From Acidobacteriota bacterium (GTDB lineage Bacteria > Acidobacteriota > Blastocatellia > Pyrinomonadales > Pyrinomonadaceae), in the NCBI GenBank assembly GCA_016715115.1, contig JADKBM010000011.1, positions 930,001-994,000 of the forward strand: DNA of 64,000 nt, read 5' to 3'. The position numbers and the translations under genes are program-made. Below the pieces are notes generated by a model that saw only the letters and a list, made by a program, of their open reading frames with translations, had not been told where the DNA came from and ran no database searches. Below are positions 54,482-63,409 of the stretch, piece by piece; within the stretch, counting starts at the first letter, position 1, and every line of letters starts with the position of its first letter.

Positions 54482-55270
54482 ATGAGTACATTTCAGCATA
54501 TTGCAAAAATCGTAACGATCGCCCGCAATACGTTTCGCGAGGCGGTGCGCGACCGCGTGCTCTACAACCTTATCGTATTCGTTCTCCTGATCATTGCCGC
54601 CGCGGTTTTCCTGGGTGATCTGACGGATGGCCACGAAGCGCGTACGATCGTCAATCTCGGACTGAGCGCGATGCTGCTGTTCGGGGTGTTCATCGCGATT
54701 TTCGTCGGTGTCAGCCTGGTCTCGAAGGAGATCGAGAAACGAACGATCTACGCGGTTCTCTCAAAACCCGTCGGGCGCGGCGAATTCATCGTCGGCCGCT
54801 ATCTCGGACTCTGCCTGACCCTGCTTATCAACGTCGTCGTGATGGGCGCGGGTGTTTCGGTCGCGCTTCTGATCGTCGGCGGCGGGGGACTCGCTTTTCG
54901 TATTTGGGGCGCGGTTTCACTGATCTTCTTTGAATTGACCGTCATCACCGCGATCGCGATCTTGTTCTCGTCGTTCTCTTCGCCGGCACTGTCGGCGCTG
55001 CTGACCTTTCTCGTCTTCGTGATCGGCCACTTCAGCGCTTCTCTCCGCGACTTCGCTGCGAATCTCGGATCGGAATCGGCGAAGTTCTTTTTCAACTTTC
55101 TTTATTACTTCCTGCCGAACCTGTCGTTCTACAGTTTTGTCACCAACGCCGCGCACGGCGATGTGCCGCCCGCAACCTATCTGGCGACGGTGATTCTCTA
55201 CACGGTGGTCTACGCGTCGATCGTGATCGCCTTCGCGGCGCTTATCTTCAGCCGGCGAAACTTCAAATGA
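54482..55270 (+). CDS. ABC-2 type transporter permease
   Basis: 262 residues with about six membrane helices. The N-terminal IARNTFREAVRDRVLYNL and VSLVSKEIEKRTIYAVLSKPVGRGEFIVGR blocks are typical of NosY/ABC-2 permeases. Partner ATPase is at 56268. Substrate unknown. The stop overlaps the TPR gene start by four bases (ATGA). Confidence 0.88.
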   Translation: MSTFQHIAKIVTIARNTFREAVRDRVLYNLIVFVLLIIAAAVFLGDLTDGHEARTIVNLGLSAMLLFGVFIAIFVGVSLVSKEIEKRTIYAVLSKPVGRGEFIVGRYLGLCLTLLINVVVMGAGVSVALLIVGGGGLAFRIWGAVSLIFFELTVITAIAILFSSFSSPALSALLTFLVFVIGHFSASLRDFAANLGSESAKFFFNFLYYFLPNLSFYSFVTNAAHGDVPPATYLATVILYTVVYASIVIAFAALIFSRRNFK

Positions 55271-56199
55271 TGGACCGCGCGAACCGAAAACTGATCATCA
55301 CGCTCGCACTCGCTATCGTCGGGTTCGGAGCCGTGTTCGCTCTAAGCGGACGGCTCGAAACAATACGACCGCCGCAGCCCGAAGGGTTCGAAGATCAGGA
55401 TCTGGCGTTGAAGGGGGCCGGATTGCGGGGTTACGCGCTTGGATTCGAAGGTCTGATCGCCGACTGGTACTGGATGGAGTCCCTGCAATACATCGGGGGA
55501 AAGATTCTCCGGAATCCGCAGATCAAAGTTTCGATCGACGACCTTAATCCGCTCAATCCTCGCCTACTGTATCCTTACCTGGACAACGCGACGACGCTTG
55601 ACCCGCGTTTCAAGGCCCCGTTCTACTACGGCGCAGTCGTCCTTCCCGCAATCGACAAACAACAGGCCGTACGGATCGCCGAAAAGGGAATCGCGAGCAA
55701 TCCGGACGAGTGGCGGCTCTATCAGTACCTCGGTTTCATTTATTGGCGCCTGGAAGAATACGACAAGGCTGCTGATGTCTACGAACGAGGTGCGAAGATC
55801 GACGGAGCCCCGAAGTTTATGCAGATGATGGTCGCGCAAATGCGGAGTCAAGGCGGCAGCCGCGATACGGCGCGTGCGATCTATCAACAGATGTTCGACG
55901 GTGCCGAAGACGGCCAGACGAAGGACCTAGCCGCACTGAGATTGCTTGAACTGGATTCATTCGACGACCGCGATCAGATCCGCGCGGCGCTCGGACAATT
56001 CAAGGACCAGAACAACCGCTGCGCCAACAACTGGACGGAGATCTTCCCGATCCTGAAGAATCTCAAGCTTCCGCGTGGACGACAGTTCCTGATCGACAAG
56101 AACAACGAACTACTCGATCCGACCGGCGTCCCGTACATCCTGAAGCGCGAGACGTGTGATGTCTCGATCAATTATGAGAAGTCAAAACTTCCCTCTTGA
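55267..56199 (+). CDS. Membrane-anchored TPR-like protein
   Basis: 310 residues. One N-terminal helix (about 9-26), then a conserved GLRGYALGFEGLIADWYWMESLQYIG segment and a TPR-like array (PDEWRLYQYLGFIYWRLEEYDKAADVYERG). Located between permease and ATPase genes, it may be an accessory subunit of the exporter. No enzymatic motif. Confidence 0.78.
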   Translation: MMDRANRKLIITLALAIVGFGAVFALSGRLETIRPPQPEGFEDQDLALKGAGLRGYALGFEGLIADWYWMESLQYIGGKILRNPQIKVSIDDLNPLNPRLLYPYLDNATTLDPRFKAPFYYGAVVLPAIDKQQAVRIAEKGIASNPDEWRLYQYLGFIYWRLEEYDKAADVYERGAKIDGAPKFMQMMVAQMRSQGGSRDTARAIYQQMFDGAEDGQTKDLAALRLLELDSFDDRDQIRAALGQFKDQNNRCANNWTEIFPILKNLKLPRGRQFLIDKNNELLDPTGVPYILKRETCDVSINYEKSKLPS

Positions 56200-56267
56200 G
56201 ATAGTTAGCTTCGGCAGGCATCGGATCTTATCAACAATATCGACTGCCGATTCGGAAACGACTTAGT

Positions 56268-57224
56268 ATGAACAAAATCATCGAAATTCAGGACCTGACG
56301 AAGGATTACGAACTCGGTTTTTGGAAAAAACGAAAGGTTCGCGCGCTTGACGGCCTCAATCTCGAGGTCAGCCCCGGACAGATATTCGGATTCCTCGGCG
56401 GCAACGGTGCCGGCAAAACGACGACCATCAAGCTCTTGATGTCTCTGATTTTTCCGACGCGCGGAAACGCCCGGATACTCGGACACGACATTTCCGACAC
56501 CGCGATGCATTCGCGCATCGGCTACTGCCCCGAAAATCCTTATTTTTACGATTACCTGACCGCTCGCGAACTGATGAATTACTTCGGCGAGATCTTCGGC
56601 TTCGATGCGGCGAAGCGCCGGCGAAAGACGGAGGAACTGCTGACCAAGGTCGGACTCGACGAAAAGGACTGGGACAAGCAGCTCCGCAAGTTCTCGAAGG
56701 GAATGCTGCAGCGCGTCGGTCTGGCGCAATGCCTGATCAATGAACCGGAGATCGTGTTCCTCGACGAGCCGATGTCCGGACTCGATCCGATCGGCCGCCG
56801 CGAGATCCGCGAATTGATCGCCGGCTTGCGGAACGCGGGAACGACCGTCTTTATGTCAACGCACATCCTCTCCGACATTGAGGCGCTCTGCGACAATGTC
56901 GCGATCCTGCGCCGCGGCAAACTCGCGGCGACGGGCAATCTTTCCGACCTGCTCACGAGCAGCGGCGAAAATCAAACATTTGAGATCGTCGTCAAGGGCG
57001 TGCCGGCGGAAGAGTTTCAGTCCCGGACGAATTCTATCAGCGGCAGCCTCTGCTCGCTCAAGGCGAACGGCGCAAGCATCCAGGTGCTGTCGGAATCCGA
57101 CATTCCGAAGGTGCTTTCGATCCTCGGGGAAACCGGCGGGAACCTCGTTTCGGTTCAACCCGTGCGCCAATCGCTCGAAGAGCTTTTTGTGAAGGAAACC
57201 GTCGAGACGACGACTGCCGACTGA
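56268..57224 (+). CDS. ABC transporter ATP-binding protein
   Basis: 318 residues. Walker A GGNGAGKTT, Q-loop region YCPENPYFYD, signature FSKGMLQRVGLAQ (LSGGQ variant), Walker B IVFLDEPMSGLDP, and switch His in STHILSD. The C-terminal about 90 residues form the DUF4162-like extension found with ABC-2 exporters. Partner of the permease at 54482. Confidence 0.94.
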   Translation: MNKIIEIQDLTKDYELGFWKKRKVRALDGLNLEVSPGQIFGFLGGNGAGKTTTIKLLMSLIFPTRGNARILGHDISDTAMHSRIGYCPENPYFYDYLTARELMNYFGEIFGFDAAKRRRKTEELLTKVGLDEKDWDKQLRKFSKGMLQRVGLAQCLINEPEIVFLDEPMSGLDPIGRREIRELIAGLRNAGTTVFMSTHILSDIEALCDNVAILRRGKLAATGNLSDLLTSSGENQTFEIVVKGVPAEEFQSRTNSISGSLCSLKANGASIQVLSESDIPKVLSILGETGGNLVSVQPVRQSLEELFVKETVETTTAD

Positions 57225-57232
57225 TTCCCATT

Positions 57233-58990
57233 ATGTCGAAGTTCAAAGACATACTTGTACGAAAAGACCTGAGTCTGACACTCGGAGCGGACCGCAGCAC
57301 GACATGCGTCGCGCTCGGATTCGTTTTCCTGATCGGCGTTTTCGAGTTTTTTTACTTCCGCAGTGATTTCAGGGAGCTCGCCGCATACCTCGGGAACGGC
57401 GACAACCTGGTGCTTTCGGTGATTTGCGTCGGGTACATCCTGGCTTCGCTCTACCTTCTGTTCGTCTATGTTCTGGTCACGGTTTCTTCAAAATGGTATT
57501 ACAAGATCCCGCTGATCGCGATCTTCGCCCTGACCGCGACCGCCCAGTTCGGCTATCACAATGCGGTCGGACGATTCCTGATCGCGCAGGATTTCGTTTC
57601 CGCTTTTTCGGCGACGGGTGAGCAAAAGCTGGATTCGATCTATGCCTACACCAGTTTCCTGGCGCTCATACCGGTCGCGCTTCTGAGTGGCGTCAGCGTA
57701 ATTCCGCGAAAGGAGAAACGGGTTTTCGGCGGCGGCGCGTTCGTCGGGTTGCTGGCGGTCTATTGTTTGTTCTACGTCAACGTTTCGTTCGTCAATCCGC
57801 TGATGTTCGACCGCACTTTCGCCTCGAGTTCGATTGGCAATTTCTGGCTCGCCGGCGCGGATTATCTCCTTCACACGCCGGTCCTCGGCGGTGCGGCCAA
57901 GAAACGCGATGTGGTCGACGCAGTTGTTGACCCGACATCGGCCCCCAAAAACAACATCGTCTTCGTTTTCGACGAATCGGTCCGCGCCGACCATTTGAGC
58001 ATCAATGGCTACACGCGCAAAACGACGCCATTTCTTGAAGAACTCGAACGAAAGCAGCTTCTCATCAATTGGGGAACCGCCGTCTCTTCGTCAACGCTGA
58101 GCCACACGAGTTACGATGCGATGATCAGCGGCGCGACGCCGCAAACGATCGACTCCGTCCGTTTCCACAACATCAATTCGATGCCGACGCTGTTTCAATA
58201 CGCGAGATCGATGAATTACAAGACCCATCTTTTCGACGGCCAGATGAAGCGTTACTGGGGAGGAAACGAGGATGATCTCAATTACATCGACAACTTCGTC
58301 TCGCTCGCCGAGATCGACAACCCGGACCGCGTCGAAGACTGGGAACTCGGCGACAAGATCACGAACCTCGACAATGAGCGCAACGCCGTCAAGCAATGGG
58401 AAATCGACATTCGGATCGCCAAAATGGTGAACGAGATCTTCAGCGGTTCGACCGGAAACTTCATCTTCATATACAAACGCGGCGTCCATTTTCCATACGA
58501 GAAGAACTATCCCGAAAGCGAGGCGATTTGGAAACCCATCTATCGCTTCAAGGAGCAGTATGAGGTTCCGCCGGCGGACAAGATCGACGCCGTCAAGAAC
58601 TCATACGACAACTCGCTGCGTTTCAATCTGGATGACTTTTTTCGGAATTTGGCGAACGACTACGGACGGCTGCCGAACGGAACGGTCATTGTTTACACGA
58701 GCGATCACGGCGAGTCTTTCTTCGCTTCCGGCAAGGCCGGGCACGGCGGTGAGACGCGCGAGGAAGCGATGGTGCCCTTTTTCGTTCTCGGCGCGGATCC
58801 GAAAGCCTTCGATACCGGCTTCAAACCGATGCACTGCAACATCTTCACGACGCTTTTGGATTTTATGAGCGTTCCCGAAGAATCACGAAAGAACAACTAC
58901 GCCGTGTCGCTTTTCAAGGCCCGCAAGGAAAACCAGCCGCCGCGATTCTTCAATCCGCCGAAAGGCAATCTGATCCAGTTCGAGGACTGA
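57233..58990 (+). CDS. Sulfatase-fold phosphoethanolamine transferase-like protein
   Basis: 585 residues. About five N-terminal membrane helices (to about 190) and a periplasmic alkaline-phosphatase-fold domain. FDESVRADHLSINGY (about 243-256) matches the EptA/CptA nucleophile block, with Ser in place of the usual Thr; TSDHGES and HGGE provide metal ligands. Family members add phosphoethanolamine to lipid A or LPS; lipoteichoic-acid-synthase-like activity is an alternative. Starts nine bases after the ABC ATPase. Confidence 0.82.
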   Translation: MSKFKDILVRKDLSLTLGADRSTTCVALGFVFLIGVFEFFYFRSDFRELAAYLGNGDNLVLSVICVGYILASLYLLFVYVLVTVSSKWYYKIPLIAIFALTATAQFGYHNAVGRFLIAQDFVSAFSATGEQKLDSIYAYTSFLALIPVALLSGVSVIPRKEKRVFGGGAFVGLLAVYCLFYVNVSFVNPLMFDRTFASSSIGNFWLAGADYLLHTPVLGGAAKKRDVVDAVVDPTSAPKNNIVFVFDESVRADHLSINGYTRKTTPFLEELERKQLLINWGTAVSSSTLSHTSYDAMISGATPQTIDSVRFHNINSMPTLFQYARSMNYKTHLFDGQMKRYWGGNEDDLNYIDNFVSLAEIDNPDRVEDWELGDKITNLDNERNAVKQWEIDIRIAKMVNEIFSGSTGNFIFIYKRGVHFPYEKNYPESEAIWKPIYRFKEQYEVPPADKIDAVKNSYDNSLRFNLDDFFRNLANDYGRLPNGTVIVYTSDHGESFFASGKAGHGGETREEAMVPFFVLGADPKAFDTGFKPMHCNIFTTLLDFMSVPEESRKNNYAVSLFKARKENQPPRFFNPPKGNLIQFED

Positions 58991-58993
58991 AAT

Positions 58994-59467
58994 TCAGCGG
59001 GTTTTTATCGCCACGACCTTCCAGTGGATCTTCGCGCGGTCGTCATCCTTGACAAATCCGTCGATCCGCACGACAACGTCCATCGTACCGTTCGCTTCCA
59101 GCGTCGCCTGTTGGGTCGGAACAACGATCACCGACTTGTCTTTGACGGTCTTGCCGTAAGAATCAAGAACGCTCACGCGAAGCTCAAGCCCGGTAAGCGT
59201 CCGGTCGCTGAGATTCTTGATCCGACCCGCAATATTCATCATTATGAAGCCCGTTCCAAGCGGCGATTCCCACGTGTTGTCAACATCGTTTTCAGCGATG
59301 ATGCGACGCGTCAGCGCGGCGAACTCCGGCGATTCCTCGCGGATGGCGCCTTCGAGCACGATCGCCTTTTGTTCCTCCATCGAAGGCTGAAATTTCCAGA
59401 TCAACCCGACGCCGCCGGCGACCACGACGACCGCAACCAACAAAGCGATCAAAAAACTCTTACTCAC
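58994..59467 (-). CDS. Membrane-anchored beta-sandwich protein, unknown
   Basis: 157 residues. N-terminal helix (about 5-24) followed by an Ig/FxLYD-like domain: IAGRIKNLSDRTLTGLELRV and VLDSYGKTV resemble domains that follow the F-x-L-Y-D fold. Function unknown. It is divergent from priA and convergent with the transferase gene, with only three bases between stops. Confidence 0.72.
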   Translation of the reverse strand: MSKSFLIALLVAVVVVAGGVGLIWKFQPSMEEQKAIVLEGAIREESPEFAALTRRIIAENDVDNTWESPLGTGFIMMNIAGRIKNLSDRTLTGLELRVSVLDSYGKTVKDKSVIVVPTQQATLEANGTMDVVVRIDGFVKDDDRAKIHWKVVAIKTR

Positions 59468-59544
59468 AGTTCACTCTCCCGAACCTTAGACATTCGTTTC
59501 AATTAAAAGTTCCTATCAGTTATCATTTTAGTTGAAGTTAACGA

Positions 59545-62019
59545 ATGCATAAACCTGCCGCCGAGATTTCTCAAATACCGGAGTTCGTCGAGGTCGCGCT
59601 GCCGATTCCGCTGAGGCAGACGTTCACCTACCGGCTCCCTGAATCGCTCGCCGAACGTGTCCGGCTCGGCGCGCGCCTGATCGTCCCGTTCAAGACCCGT
59701 CAGTTGACGGGATATGCCGTCGCGCTTCACACGTCACTCGATCCTGAACTCGCAATCGACCCGAAACTCATCAAGAATGTCGCCGAGATCGTCGACGACG
59801 AACCGCTGATCAATGAGGAGATACTCAAGCTGACCCAATGGACGGCCGATTATTATGCGTCGAGTTGGGGTGAGGTCCTGCGCGCGTCGCTTCCGGCCGG
59901 CATCAATTCCAACGTCGAAGAGACGGTGGTAATCACGGAATCGGGCCGGGCCGAAGAGTCAAAGTTCGAGGTGCCGAAGACGAACAAGCAGCAGATCCTG
60001 CGCGAGCTCGCGGCAAACGGCGAAACGGGACGAAAGTATTTTGAAAAGCACCTCGGCAAATCGACCGCGATGCGAACACTGAGGGACCTCGCGAATCTTG
60101 GACTCGTTTCGCTTCAACGGAAACAGGTCCGGGCAGCGGTCAGCAAAAAGACACGTCTCGCGGTTCGTTTGACCGATACCGACTCGTCAGGGAAGAAGAT
60201 TAGCGAATCGCAACAGCGAATCCTGGACCTGCTCGCGACGCGCGGTGAAATGTTCCAGACGGAATTGGTCGAAGCTGCAAAGGTCAATCAATCGCCGGTG
60301 AGCACGCTCGCCAAAAACGGCCTTGTCGAGATCTTCGAAAAAGAGATGTTGCGCGATCCGTTTCGCGATTCGAGTGTGCCGGCGTTTGTTCCGATCAAGT
60401 TGACCGACAGGCAGGCGAGCGTTCTCGAGAGCATCAACCAAGCTCAGAAGTCGGAGAGATACAAGGCGTTTCTGCTCCACGGCGTGACCGGCAGCGGCAA
60501 GACCGAGATCTACATACGGGCGATGAACTTCGCGCGCGACAACGGAAAATCAGCGCTGATGCTCGTGCCCGAAATTGCCTTGACACCGGTCTTCTCGAAG
60601 CGTTTGCGCGCGGTTTTCGGCGACGACGTGGCGATCCTCCATTCGAATCTTTCGTCCGGCGAACGTTTCGACGAATGGCGACGGATCCGGCGCGGCGATG
60701 CGCGGATCGTCATCGGCACCCGTTCGGCCGTTTTCGCGCCGTTGGCGAACATCGGTTTGCTGATCGTCGACGAAGAACACGACGGCTCGTATCGGCAGAA
60801 CGAGGCGCCTTACTACAACGGCCGTGATGTCGCGGTCGTCCGCGCAAGCTTTGCGAATGCCGTCGTCGTCCTCGGTTCGGCAACGCCTGCGCTTGAGACC
60901 TTTCGCAACTCGGAAATCGGAAAATACGAGTATCTGAGTCTTCCGAAACGAATCGGAAATCGACCGATGGCGGCGGCGGAGATCGTCGATATGCGCAACG
61001 TTTTCCGCACGGCGGGCAAGGATCTTTCGTTTTCCGCCGAATTGATCGAAGCGATCGAGGAAACCCATTCGAAGGGCGAACAATCGATCATCCTTCTGAA
61101 TCGCCGGGGATTTTCGCAGTTCGTCCTTTGCCGGTCGTGCGGCGAGTCGATGCGTTGCCGCAACTGCGACATCACGCTCACCTACCACCGGCGCGACGTC
61201 AAGCTGATCTGCCACTACTGCAACCATCGCGAAAAGGTCCCGCAAACCTGTCCGAAATGCGAGAGCAAGTATCTTTACTTTATGGGCGAGGGCACCGAAC
61301 AGATAGAAGATCAACTGAAGCGCCGCTTTTCACACTTGCGGATCACGCGCGTCGACCGCGACACGACGGCCCGGCGCCAGGATATGGAATCGATCCTGGA
61401 CGAGTTCAGCCGAGGGTCGATCGATATGCTCGTCGGCACACAGATGCTCGCCAAAGGCCACGATTTTCACAACGTGACGCTTGTCGGCGTGATCTCGGTC
61501 GACGCCGGACTCGCGATGCCCGACTTCCGTTCGGGCGAGCGGACGTTCCAGTTATTGACGCAGGTCGCCGGCCGGGCCGGGCGCGGAGAACTTCCGGGCC
61601 GCGTGATCATCCAGACCTATTATCCCGATCACTACATACTGCGCCACGCGCATTCACAGGATTACGGCAATTTTTATGCCCAGGAAGTCGAATTCCGGCG
61701 CCGCCTCGGCTATCCGCCGTTCGTCTCGCTCGCCGGGATAATGATCAAGCATCCGAATTACGCGTATGCATTCGACAATGCCCAGATATTGAAGGAATGC
61801 CTCGTCGCCAACAACCGCGACAATGCTTGTCGGATTCTGGGCCCCGCGCCGGCGCCGCTTTCTCGTTTGAAGAACGAGTTCCGGCTGCAGATCCTCGTCA
61901 AGGCGGCTAACCGTACGGCGCTTCGCGAAACGCTCGATTTCGCCCTCGCCGCCGCGCAGGAACGGTTCTGCGACCTGCGGATCGTCAGTGTCGAGATCGA
62001 TCCGTTGAGTCTGCTTTGA
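59545..62019 (+). CDS. priA: Primosomal protein N' (PriA helicase)
   Basis: Restarts stalled replication forks by unwinding and recruiting DnaB. 824 residues. N-terminal 3'-DNA-binding domain, Walker A GVTGSGKTE (about 315), DEEH box VDEEHDGSYRQ (about 409), the zinc-binding set CRSCGESMRCRNC then CHYC and CPKC (about 527-570), and helicase motifs ending QVAGRAGRG. ATG 59545. It is immediately followed by repeat DNA. Confidence 0.95.
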   Translation: MHKPAAEISQIPEFVEVALPIPLRQTFTYRLPESLAERVRLGARLIVPFKTRQLTGYAVALHTSLDPELAIDPKLIKNVAEIVDDEPLINEEILKLTQWTADYYASSWGEVLRASLPAGINSNVEETVVITESGRAEESKFEVPKTNKQQILRELAANGETGRKYFEKHLGKSTAMRTLRDLANLGLVSLQRKQVRAAVSKKTRLAVRLTDTDSSGKKISESQQRILDLLATRGEMFQTELVEAAKVNQSPVSTLAKNGLVEIFEKEMLRDPFRDSSVPAFVPIKLTDRQASVLESINQAQKSERYKAFLLHGVTGSGKTEIYIRAMNFARDNGKSALMLVPEIALTPVFSKRLRAVFGDDVAILHSNLSSGERFDEWRRIRRGDARIVIGTRSAVFAPLANIGLLIVDEEHDGSYRQNEAPYYNGRDVAVVRASFANAVVVLGSATPALETFRNSEIGKYEYLSLPKRIGNRPMAAAEIVDMRNVFRTAGKDLSFSAELIEAIEETHSKGEQSIILLNRRGFSQFVLCRSCGESMRCRNCDITLTYHRRDVKLICHYCNHREKVPQTCPKCESKYLYFMGEGTEQIEDQLKRRFSHLRITRVDRDTTARRQDMESILDEFSRGSIDMLVGTQMLAKGHDFHNVTLVGVISVDAGLAMPDFRSGERTFQLLTQVAGRAGRGELPGRVIIQTYYPDHYILRHAHSQDYGNFYAQEVEFRRRLGYPPFVSLAGIMIKHPNYAYAFDNAQILKECLVANNRDNACRILGPAPAPLSRLKNEFRLQILVKAANRTALRETLDFALAAAQERFCDLRIVSVEIDPLSLL

Positions 62020-62320
62020 ATCCTGGAATCGTGGAATCTGGAATCCGGGTTCTTTGAAAAACCTGACGACTCGCGAAAGAACATTTGCCTTGCCGCGGGT
62101 GACGCGGATCAACCTGTAGATGCGAATATCCGGGCGATCGGCGTCAGGTCCGAGATTTGGAATGTTTCGGACCTTTGCGGCCGTGGCAACGCGCCAACCC
62201 GACGATCAGCGAGTCAGTACCGCCTGCGTTAGCGGGCGGGCAACCGCGGCCGCACGACGCCTAAATCCCAACTCGGGCGCTTGGAAAAACCGACACGAAG
62301 GGAAGCAAATCGCATTTTTT
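62020..62320 (+). repeat. Dispersed repeat, copy B, after priA
   Basis: From 62020 a short run of GGAATC units leads into the sequence GGGTTCTTTGAAAA, then 62041-62268 corresponds to the repeat at 16845-17060 (shared TGACGCGGATCAACCTG, CGTCAGGTCCGAGATTTGG, AACGCGCCAACCCGACGATC). A small insertion near 62246 (CCGCGGCCGCA) distinguishes it. Noncoding. Confidence 0.78.
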
Positions 62321-62700
62321 CCACAGATGAACACAGATTGGCTGGATGGAGCGGATTCGTTTCGACCACTAAAGATAGAAAAAGTTCTCAAGAAACGCTG
62401 AGTTCGAAGTATCCTCCTGCATCCGATCTATCTGTGTTCTGTCAGAATCGGCGCCGGGACCGCCGTTAAGAAAGGTTTTTCAAAGCTCCCGAATCTGGAA
62501 TCCTGGAATCTGGAATCTTGAATATCTTGAATCTTGAATCTGAAATCGGGAGCTTTGAAATACCGGCTTGAAGGAGATCGGCGGCGTTTAGCCACAGATG
62601 AACACGGATCGGCGGGACAAGATCATATGTCTTTTCGACCGTAATGGCGCCGAGTTGGGCTCAAATCATCGTTTTCATCCCTACCCATCCGTGTTCTGTT
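62321..62700. repeat. Paired CCACAGATGAACAC repeats
   Basis: CCACAGATGAACACAGAT (62321-62338) and the related copy at 62592-62609 each have a downstream inverted partner (ATCTGTGTTCTGT near 62430 and ATCCGTGTTCTGTT at 62687-62700). Each pair spans about 110-120 bases. The same word family is familiar as a repeat in several bacterial genomes. Between the two lies a short GGAATC array element (62476-62560). Confidence 0.6.
62476..62560. repeat. Short GGAATCC array element with inverted ends
   Basis: Left end TTTTTCAAAGCTCCCGA (62476-62492), internal TGGAATC/TTGAATC units, right end TCGGGAGCTTTGAAA (62546-62560), the reverse complement of the left. It is a short version of the element at 62950-63240. 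Confidence 0.7.
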
Positions 62701-62810
62701 AAGAACGGAGTGTCGCTTCAATCAAGTAGGTTTTTCAAAGTTCCCGAAATCAAGATTCCAGAATTCCAAGGGTTCCAGACTGGGAATCCCGAATCGCGTT
62801 TCAATCGCGT

Positions 62811-62919
62811 CGAGTCGGTACCATCTGCGGTAGCGGATGGTTGAAGATCGGTTGGTATCAATACTTTGGTCCGGGATTGCCGCAGCCAACCATCCGCTAC
62901 CGCAGATGGTACCGACTCG
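62811..62919. repeat. Perfect 33-bp inverted repeat
   Basis: Arms 62811-62843 and 62887-62919 are exact reverse complements (including GGTACCATCTGCGGTAGC), separated by 43 bases. Such a long perfect hairpin in noncoding DNA points to a mobile or structured repeat; no gene is embedded. Confidence 0.88.
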
Positions 62920-62949
62920 TCCCGGCCCCGAATACAAAGAACCCGTGGG

Positions 62950-63240
62950 TTTTTCAAAGCTCCCGAATCTGGAATCCTGGAATCCTGGAATCTGGAATCC
63001 TGGAATCTGGAATCCTGAATCCTGGAATCCTGGAATCTGGAATCCTGGAATCCTGGAATCCTGGAATCTGGAATCCTGGAATCTGGAATCCTGGAATCTG
63101 GAATCCTGGAATCTGGAATCCTGGAATCTGGAATCCTGGAATCTGGAATCCTGAATCCTGAATCCTGAATCCTGAATCCTGGAATCTGGAATCCCGGAAT
63201 CCTGGAATCCTGGAATCCTGGAATCGGGAGCTTTGAAAAA
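62950..63240. repeat. GGAATCC tandem array with inverted terminal repeats
   Basis: Internal array 62967-63223 is made of alternating 7- and 8-base units GGAATCT and GGAATCCT. It is bounded by TTTTTCAAAGCTCCCGA on the left (62950-62966) and its exact reverse complement on the right (63224-63240). Stop-free frames across it are repeat artefacts. No spacers, so not CRISPR. Confidence 0.9.
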
Positions 63241-63409
63241 CTTGGTTAGAAAGCGGCCCGGTTCCTTTTCTTGATTTTTTTGAAAGTGGGTCGTTTTCTT
63301 TTCATGTTTTTTCCGTCTTTCGCCCCCGTTTCTGATCTATTTTTCGGATTCTGGCGGCATTCTCGGCGATTTCGATCGATTTTCGCAATCGATTTCGCCC
63401 GGTTTTCGT

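Noticed and set aside
62837..63161. Open frames of repeated ESWN/ESGI units
   Set aside because: Translation of the GGAATCC array in several frames; no SD and no family.
62967..63223. CRISPR array
   Set aside because: Units are 7-8 bases with no unique spacers.
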